Of a DNA stretch of 64,000 nucleotides, positions 56,684-64,000 are shown one piece after another. The notes beneath the pieces are model-generated. The model was given only the letters and a program-made list of their open reading frames with translations, did not search any database and had not been told where the DNA came from. Position numbers and translations under genes: made by a program. How positions within the stretch are numbered: the first letter of the stretch is position 1; each line of letters opens with the position of its first letter. The stretch is from the NCBI GenBank assembly GCA_005281725.1, contig SSBO01000009.1, positions 3,484,163 to 3,548,162 on the forward strand, given 5' to 3'. This DNA is from Wuchereria bancrofti. Taxonomy: Eukaryota > Nematoda > Chromadorea > Rhabditida > Onchocercidae.

Positions 56684-59600
56684 ATGAGCAGCAAAAGTGA
56701 TGATGCATCAGGTGAAGACGCTAATTCGATATCGGACATCGAAATGAAACGAATTGCTTCGTCTGGCGATGAACAAGTTAAGGTAATTAAAACAGTATAC
56801 GCAAAGCATTTCACAGCATTAAAAAGACATTCTTGTTTACTAGTAACGTTGTAATACTTATAAAATGAAATGATGTTATTTTACCAGAACAGACATTTCT
56901 TCTGCATCTATTTTTTATGATGTTTAATTCCTTTATTTTTTTAATTTTTTTCTTGTGATGTTTATGCTATATGTATATTTAAAGATACGTTTTCATGTCC
57001 TAATGATTATTTATAACGGGTATCTTAATGATTATTTATAACGGCATCAAAAAATCTTAGTGAATTATTTTTGCGATAAGAAATCAAAGACCATTAATTG
57101 TTTTTTTTTCTTTGCAATATTCAAAACTTACCATATACGCTTGATGTTTCAGGAATCGTCAACAAAAGATAAATTGAATCTGGATAATGAGGATAATAGG
57201 CAAACAAAAGCAAGGCGTTCCACTCGTGCTACTAATCAAAACAAAAAAGTGATCGAGAGTGGTAGGTTCAGTGAATTCACCTCTTGAAGCAATTCTATGA
57301 ACCTTTATCGGTAAAGACAGAATGATTTACTGAAATTGTCTAGTAGAAACATTGTGGAGTTTATTTTGGATTCTGGTCAGTGATTCATATTCTCTTATAA
57401 TCTACACATTCCAAAGACAAACTTCTTATTATTCTTCAGGTACATCAGAAGAGGATTCGGATTCTGATGTAGAAGCTGCGACAAGCAGTAGAAAACGTAA
57501 AACTGATAAAAAGCTTAGAGGTCGTAGTAAAAAAGTGCGGGCTCAGACTGATAGCGACGAAGATAGCAGTGACGACAGTGACAGGGTAAGCGGAGATGGC
57601 CGTGTAATTTTATTCTTGAACCGATGAATAATGTTTGATAGTTGATCCAGTTTTTGCGTCAAGTGCATAAGAAAAGTTGAATTAAGACTAGCATATTATT
57701 CAGCTCTCACAAAGTAATGATTGTAGAAGTCGTTAGTTGATGAATACGATGATGATATGTTCTTGGATGAAGAAGATCGGCGTCGATTAGAAGAAATGAC
57801 AGAAAAAGATCGTGAGGCTGAAATTTTCAAACGTGTTGAGCAACGAGAAATTTTACGCGCTAGGTATTTAACTTTCTGAATTTTCAGTTAATTTTAGACC
57901 TAATTTAGATTTTCCAGTTGCCTTAAGGAGATAAGCTATTCTATCATAATGCACCATACACTTCTATTTATACTATTAGTGGCTCTAATGAAGAAGAACG
58001 AGTATTTTATTCACGGTTGTAACTGTGAACACATTTTAACATTTTCAGGCATGCAATCCAGAAGAAAATTAAAGCTAAAAAAGAAGACAATGCAGGTCTG
58101 TCAAAAAAAGAAAAAAAAGATAAGAAAAAGAAGGAAAAAGAAAAGAAGCGAGAGAAAGATGGTGTGAATTTTGTTACAAACGAATGATCTCATGCTTCAT
58201 TTAAAAAAAAAAATAAATTTTCCATTTCTAAATTATTGCAGGTAGAAAAAAAATCGTTGAAAGTGACATCGATGAACGGAATGGTGCAGATGGAAGTGTG
58301 GGTCCGTACTTCATTAGTTATGTAAAAAGATTAAACTGTTTGAAGAGAGTAAAATCATTCAGTGAAGAATGGTATAATTTGAGGTGCTGAAACCTCAGTG
58401 TGTAAATCTTTTGAAGTATTGAAAGTTTTTTTTTTTTTCACAAATGACAGTAGGATAAATCAAATTGGCGTAGATATTGAAATTTTTTCCGAGGAAAGTG
58501 CCTGAATTATAATGATTAATAAAAATTGGATACATTAATGTGGTTAAGTTCATTTGAAAAAAGTGGGAAGAGGGACGAATGTGTTTAGGTGAAAATGGTT
58601 CACATCAAATTATAATGATTAATAAAAAAACAATAAGCTGAAACAAATAGAAAGAATGGAATAAGGAGAGATAGGATTGAAATTTTGTAAATTTAAATAA
58701 GTACGTTGCGAATTATGACTCAAAATCATAGAATATACTGATTGACTTCTCTTCTAGTACGTCTTCAAAGAAATATGCTTACATTTCCAATTTACAGCAG
58801 TTTTACATTCTGGTTTTACGAACGATGACAGAGATAACAGCGAGGAATACGATGAGTTTCAACGTCCATCAGAAATCCAAAAAAAGCAGAAACAGAAAAA
58901 TGCAATGGCCGATCTAGTTAGTCGAAGAAAAGAGAAACAAGAAGGTTTGTTACTCTATGCTCATAACGAACATCTTTTCAAATTACTTGCTGTCTTTTCT
59001 CTTTTAATATAGAGTTTTCTATAGCAATCTACGCGGTTCATGGAGCGGTTTAGATTAGAATTTCACAGATTTTGGGTTTTTTGATTCCAGCTGCTCAGAA
59101 GAAAAAGACGCAGTCACATAAGTCAGAACTGGATATCGATGAAGTTTTTGGGAATGATGGTAGCGATGATGATTATGAAAAGAGTTCCAGCTCGTCAAGT
59201 CGCTCGAGCAGTAGATCTACAAGTAGGAGTACAAGTAAAAGTAGAACTCGCAGTCCATCACCAGAAAAAAAGAGAGAGGTGAGTCACATGAGTTTCGTGT
59301 CATAACATACCGTTTTATGTGTTTGAAACCATATTTTGGAAGTATTAACATAAAAAATTTACAATTTTTTAAAGAAATTTGGCATTTCTTTGAATAAGAT
59401 AAACTAGTTGTTCAGATTAATAGATCATTATAATTGTTGGGTAGAAGAACTAACGGTAACGAATTTTATTTAAGTATTTCTTACTAATGGAAATTTTGTA
59501 AAAATTCCTCGAAGTTACTGGAAGATTTTAATGTATTCATCATTATTGGTGTGAGTAATTCAGATTAGTATTCATTAATAGATCATCAGTGACAAATTTA

Positions 59601-61833
59601 TTGCAGTGTGAACTACCCCTTCTGTCAAGTATACTTATGTCTACATCTTTTACAGGTGAATTGCCTCGCTGACTTAGCAAGGATACGTTTGTCTCGCTTC
59701 AAAATTTCTAGAATCGTTCATGCACCTTTTTTCAACAAAACAGTGATTGGATGCTTTGTTCGCATCGGTATCGGAAGAAATAAAGAAGGCCGAAGTGTTT
59801 ATCGTGTAAGATTTAATTATGTATTTGTTGGTTTGCTCATATTCTGCATTTCTAGAAGAAATACTTGTTTTACTGAGCGTTATTTTGGGAAATTAAAGTG
59901 ACAAACATCGCAAAATAATACATTTGAGCAGATATATGAATTACTACTTTAAATATAAGTAATGGTGTCGTACTTTTTTTGCTCATTTGAGTAACTTGAA
60001 CTCTGAAAAACAAGAACCTTAACAAAGGATATTTTAGGCAGCTCAGATTCTAGATGTTGTCGAAACAGCCAAAGTTTATCAGTTGGAGAATACGCGAACA
60101 AATAAGGGACTCAAGCTAAAACATGGTGAAGAAGAACGTGTCTATCGCCTAGAATTTGTCTCAAATTCAGAGTTCACTAGCCACGAATTCAATAAATGGT
60201 ACGATGCTATGAAGTCCAATGTAAGTTCTGTTCTTCGTTTTAATGCTCTAATCAGCATTGACTGCGTACTAATCAATAAGAAGTGGTTTTCAAATGTTAT
60301 TTGGAAGTTTGAGAGATTGTAAATCTTACTCTATATTTTGTCAAGCTTTAATATGTATTTTAGAACTTCAGGGAATTTTTTATGATGTACAAGTTAGATG
60401 CGTGACAGTAACTGGTTAATAAGAATTTCATCAATAAATTATTGCAGAATCTTTCAATCCTCACGATAGATCAAGTAGAAAAGAAGGAAGCTGACATTCA
60501 GAAAGCTGTCAATTATAATTATACAGACAAAGACATCGAACTGGTTAATTTTTTTCATATAATAGGCCAAGTGCTATTAAGAAATAGCCAAGTGCTCGTC
60601 CAAACTTTTCCTGTTTGGTAAGTGCCATATTCCGTTCAAACTTTTCCTGTTTGAGGAAAAGTAGATTCCTTCTTAATACATGTGGGGCCTAATTATTTAT
60701 GAATTCGTTTTTGTTGAAATTTGAAGATTTTTATAAAAATTGGTAAAAACTTTTTCCAGAAAGTGAACTAAGAGAATTTGATAAAGTTAGATTAAATATT
60801 AAGTTACAGATGGTGCAAGAAAAAATGAGGTTTCAAAAAGCTCCTCTTAACTATGCTTTGGAAAAAGGAAATCTTATCAAGCTCAAGGTTAGTTTTTTTT
60901 AAAGTAACTTGAATTTTTTACTTTATTAATACAACATTCAGAGAAATTTGTTCCATGTTATTTATTGCTGTAAGTTTTCTGGATTCGTTTCTTTTGCTTC
61001 GGCAAGAACAAAGTTTCCACTTATTTCCGTAATAAGGTTTAAGTCGGGCATGAAACGGATGATGTAAGATATAATCATTTAAACTATGATAACGGTAATG
61101 GATAGCTAAAAATTATGGAGTTTCTACTAGGTTTCGAAATTTCAAATAAATTTCGACTTTCATTTTCTATATGTTTTCCAACTCTTAACGATAGTACAGT
61201 ATCGCATTGAAATTTGTCATTAAGAGATCAAATAAGTGGAGCAGAAAGAGCTCCTGAATAAAATATTTGAAATGATGCATACTTTTAGGGACTTTAAAGT
61301 TTTGCACATATATATAAAAGATAAGATGTGGATTCTTTTATCTTTCTTTATTTGTATCAATCTCTGAGTGAAATCTGGGCTTTCGGTCTTTATTTTTTTT
61401 CATTTCCTTTCGTTTCCTTCTATTTAATCTTCACTGCATTAGCACTCTAAAATTCTGGTCGTTTCTTCAGTTCTTTTTTTTTGCTTTCACGGTTACATTT
61501 AATGAATGTTCGCATAACTTGTTTCAAAACTTGCAGAAACTTATTTTGAATTGTACTGTTAATCAAGAGTGGAAAAAACATTTTTTTTTTTCAAACAAGG
61601 GGTTTAATATATATGAAGAGAAAAAAAAATACTATTGTTAGAATCGACAAAATCACAGCAAAGAATATCCAGAATCATCCGTTTATGAATGTAGTCACTG
61701 ATTGATTTAATTTGTATTAATTTTAGACAATTAAGTTTCAACTTTAAGAAATTTCATTCTTTTTTTATGTATTGTCATGGACTTTAAATCACAGCATGGA
61801 AGAAAAAGTCGGGATTATACGCCGGAAAACTGA
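56684..61833 (+). CDS. rtf1: RTF1, Paf1 complex subunit (HMD and Plus3 domains)
   Basis: Nuclear elongation factor. Its histone modification domain stimulates H2B ubiquitination, and its Plus3 domain binds the phosphorylated Spt5 repeat. Twelve sure exons: 56684-56782, 57153-57261, 57440-57585, 57727-57863, 58049-58161, 58242-58301, 58798-58944, 59091-59278, 59656-59805, 60038-60220, 60448-60543, 60810-60887 (502 codons, phases consistent). A weak thirteenth, 61795-61833, would end KSRDYTPEN. The N-terminus is acidic and serine-rich. An HMD-like block is [20 protein letters not shown] and following (residues about 130-175), then a lysine-rich helix and a Ser/Arg-rich tract. Plus3 spans about 334-480: [13 protein letters not shown], then [37 protein letters not shown], and [16 protein letters not shown]. 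The start is the ATG nine bases after GTTGCAG. The C-terminal 150-200 residues of animal RTF1 are not found (see findings). Confidence 0.94.
57001..57044. repeat. 25-bp tandem duplication in an rtf1 intron
   Basis: TAATGATTATTTATAACGG occurs at 57001-57019 and again at 57026-57044, intron 1 of rtf1. Confidence 0.9.
60555..60655. repeat. interleaved short direct repeats in an rtf1 intron
   Basis: GCCAAGTGCT occurs twice and CAAACTTTTCCTGTTTG occurs twice within about 100 bases, between the exons ending at 60543 and starting at 60810. Confidence 0.8.
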
Positions 61834-61950
61834 AGAACCTTCTACTTGGTTTGGGAGCTATTAACTTAAAGATCTTTATCCCAGATTAATTACTAATAAT
61901 AACGATACCAATTATAGAACAGCAAATGCTTCTCTCGTAGACAGTTTAGT
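60888..61950. other. region between rtf1 exon 12 and the MARVEL-domain gene
   Basis: A+T-rich, with no block resembling the missing RTF1 C-terminus. It holds the possible last exon at 61795-61833, preceded by AAATCACAG, and the convergent 3' end of the MARVEL gene. Confidence 0.5.
61257..61262 (+). terminator. candidate polyadenylation signal of rtf1
   Basis: AATAAA about 370 bases after exon 12. If used, the reading frame would end shortly after exon 12 by reading into the intron (stop near 60902). Confidence 0.35.
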
Positions 61951-63953
61951 TCATGCCATTTCAGATCCCTGACTCCTTTGTAGTACTTCATTTGACTCGT
62001 AATATCGATTTGATTCGGTTGCCGGCCTAGCTGTTTGAATGATTCGGGATGTGGGTTCATTTTCGCCTCGCCATGCTATCAGTTTAACAAATGTTTCGAT
62101 ACCGAAGAGTATTGTCAGTGCCACACATATTATCTGTAATAGTTTTAGAATTTTAAAATCATCTCTATGTGAAACAAGTACAAAATATTACTGAAACACC
62201 CAAACTATGGGTAATTCGCATTTTTTACTTACTTTAAATCACAGTAATACCGATAATCATTGAAAGATGAAAGACTGTGCTTCAAAAGATAATTGGCTCT
62301 TTCATATCCAAAAAATACTTTTTCAATTTTGAGATTTTTAATGCATTTTAAAAATAAATTTACTGCGTCGATGATAGCAGAACCACGTCCATAAGTTGAC
62401 CAGCCTATCGAAAGATGTACCATAAGCCATATTGCTATGAAGAATAGTAGTGCTGAGGTGCCGTAGAATATAAACTCCTAAAAATTAAAAAAACACTTAT
62501 GTTTTAGTTTATATATATATATAGCACCTTAAATATATATATATATAGCACCTTAAAGCGCTGAGTGCATCAAAAATTCCATTTCGGTTTTTTGTATTTA
62601 AAACATACCATAGAATGAAAAATACTCTCAATATAGTATTGAACGCCTAAGTCTTTACGTAATATCAGATATTCAAATCGTGAAACTTGTTTAACTGAAT
62701 TTTTAAAAAATTCTTTATCTACAGTTACTCCTATCAGTTGTGTTCTCCTAGAACTTTTGCAATAATATTGCAGTGCATATTAATCAATAACCTGTTCAGA
62801 ATCTGCTAGAAAAATAATATTCTGTTAGGTTGAAAAGATCAAAACCCAAAAAATAATACCGCGATGATGAGTCCTTCTCTGGTCAGTTCATCCTTGATTG
62901 TCAAATGTGGGAAACAGACATAACCGATTAGCAGCCCAGAAATGATGACTGCAACTGTGAATGAGATATTCTCAGTCCAAGCTGCAGTCGTAGCATTACG
63001 GTCTGCACAAATTGCCAAAATGAATGATATAAACGACAAAACCTATAATTTTTTTTTTTTTTTTTGGTACATATTCACGCTGGGTTGGGATATTCTTAGC
63101 ATAGAATGAAATAGTATATGTCTTTACATGACGCGATTAATGCGCTTTTATAAACATCATTTTCTAGCAAAGATAAAATCAGATTTCCTGAGATAATGTG
63201 AACTTAGATTTCATGAATGATGCAACCATATATATGAAACACTTATGACTTATTTTTTAGGACTGGAAAATTTAAGGGATGGAAGAATTATGTGTAATTT
63301 TTCCCTATGACTTCCCAACTCCCTTTGAGCGTTTTTGTTGTCATCTTCATAAAGATATAATTCATTCCTGCTGACGAAAATAATACCTACAATTTCGGCA
63401 ATTTTCAAGACGCCCGGAACAGTAGCAAGGAATGCTGTATTGAGTTGTCCTTGACGGTTCGAAATTATTTGTATTTTACTAGACATATCAAATTTCAAAC
63501 ATCGTTTCTGCTGGTGATGTTTTGGGCTGTAATATTGAAACGATCATTCATTGTACTACCTCTTCAAGGTACAGAAGGGAGAAGGATGAATAGAAAAATC
63601 AAGAAAATACTAGTGACAATGTTCCATCTCCATTCTAATTATCATATGCAATTGAATGACGTTATCATATAATTAAATGATGGGCAGATAAGTAATCAAG
63701 TATACCTGTTGGTGTTGAATAGTTTCCTGCTTAATTTTATCATTTCGAAATAATCCGATGATGAACAAAAATTACTACCTAAGTTGGAAAAAAGAAAATA
63801 AGACCTGGATGGCGCTGGTAATGAATATGAAGGGGGTGACTGTGGCTCGCCGCGATCATTCGTTGCTATATTTTCCACAGTTGTCGTCTCGACAATTGCT
63901 GCTGGGTTCTTTTCTTTTGGTTGCTGCTGTTCTAGATCTTCTGCTTTTAACAT
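61951..63953 (-). CDS. MARVEL-domain four-helix membrane protein (CMTM-like)
   Basis: Integral membrane protein of the MARVEL superfamily (vesicle and junction membranes). Exons in transcript order: 63953-63805, 63478-63391, 63042-62860, an unresolved exon ending at 62609, 62477-62364 and 62133-61951. Residues 1-50 are cytosolic, Glu/Gln/Pro-rich, with a PPSY-like motif (QSPPSYSLPAPS). The MARVEL hallmark NTAFLATVPGVLKIAEIV starts helix 1. Helix 2 is in the exon ending EGLIIA. Helix 3 follows EFIFYGTSALLFFIAIWLMV, and the last exon gives helix 4 (IICVALTILFGIETFVKLIAW) and a polar tail ending QGSEMA. The fourth exon reads FEYLILRKDLGVQYYIESIF, but its acceptors (before 62626 or 62697) give the wrong phase for the donor at 62860, so a micro-exon or assembly error may be involved. 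It converges on rtf1. Confidence 0.83.
62509..62556. repeat. 24-bp tandem duplication in a MARVEL-gene intron
   Basis: Two copies of an AT dinucleotide run followed by AGCACCTTAA, between the exons ending at 62609 and starting at 62477 on -. Confidence 0.85.
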
Positions 63954-64000
63954 CTTTAAATGTTTGTTATTGATAAGGTCGTCGGTGGGTCTATTTAATG

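Overview
This is an A+T-rich animal nuclear segment (about two-thirds A+T by eye) with genes split into many short exons joined by small GT-AG introns. It looks like a spirurid, probably filarial, nematode. The evidence is a VAB-8-type kinesin-like protein, a DPY-30 homologue, introns commonly of 50-400 bases, and 3' splice signals (TTTCAG or TTGCAG) a few bases before several start codons, as expected for spliced-leader trans-splicing. The species assignment is inference. There is no tRNA, rRNA, CRISPR array, prokaryotic operon or intact transposon that I can recognise.

Layout, left to right: (1) the last three exons of an unidentified gene on + (234-1289). (2) mrps-2, mitochondrial ribosomal protein uS2m, on + (2941-4529, five exons, 248 aa). 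(3) A very large gene on - (4851-22389, about 48 exons, about 2,210 aa) encoding the bridge-like lipid transfer protein BLTP2 (KIAA0100/hobbit). It converges on mrps-2, and the predicted 3' ends overlap. (4) dpy-30 on + (23951-25161), divergent from BLTP2. (5) A lark/RBM4-like RRM plus zinc-knuckle RNA-binding protein on + (25877-28847). (6) An 11.8-kb stretch without a convincing gene (28848-40658). (7) A vab-8/KIF26-type kinesin-like gene on + (40683-55018, at least 20 exons, 965 aa). (8) A 1.7-kb spacer holding an unexplained coding-like island. (9) rtf1, a Paf1-complex subunit with a Plus3 domain, on + (56684-about 61833). (10) A four-helix MARVEL-domain membrane protein on - (61951-63953), convergent with rtf1.

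The genes are ordinary, single-copy animal genes and do not form one pathway. dpy-30 (COMPASS/H3K4 methylation) and rtf1 (Paf1C, H2B ubiquitination) both act in transcription-coupled chromatin modification, but they lie 31 kb apart and nothing here links them as an operon. I did not find a clearly novel multi-gene system. The most interesting points are structural: a tandem duplication that copied a 3' splice site and the start of an exon in BLTP2, perfect intronic hairpins, GC-AG introns, a degenerate P-loop in the kinesin-like gene, and the coding-like island at 55.2-55.8 kb.

Exon boundaries were read by eye from splice consensus and reading phase. For mrps-2, dpy-30, the lark-like gene, vab-8 and rtf1 up to 60887, every junction keeps phase and the totals divide by three. 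In BLTP2, junctions 13/14 and 34/35 are unresolved. In the MARVEL gene the fourth coding exon is unresolved.
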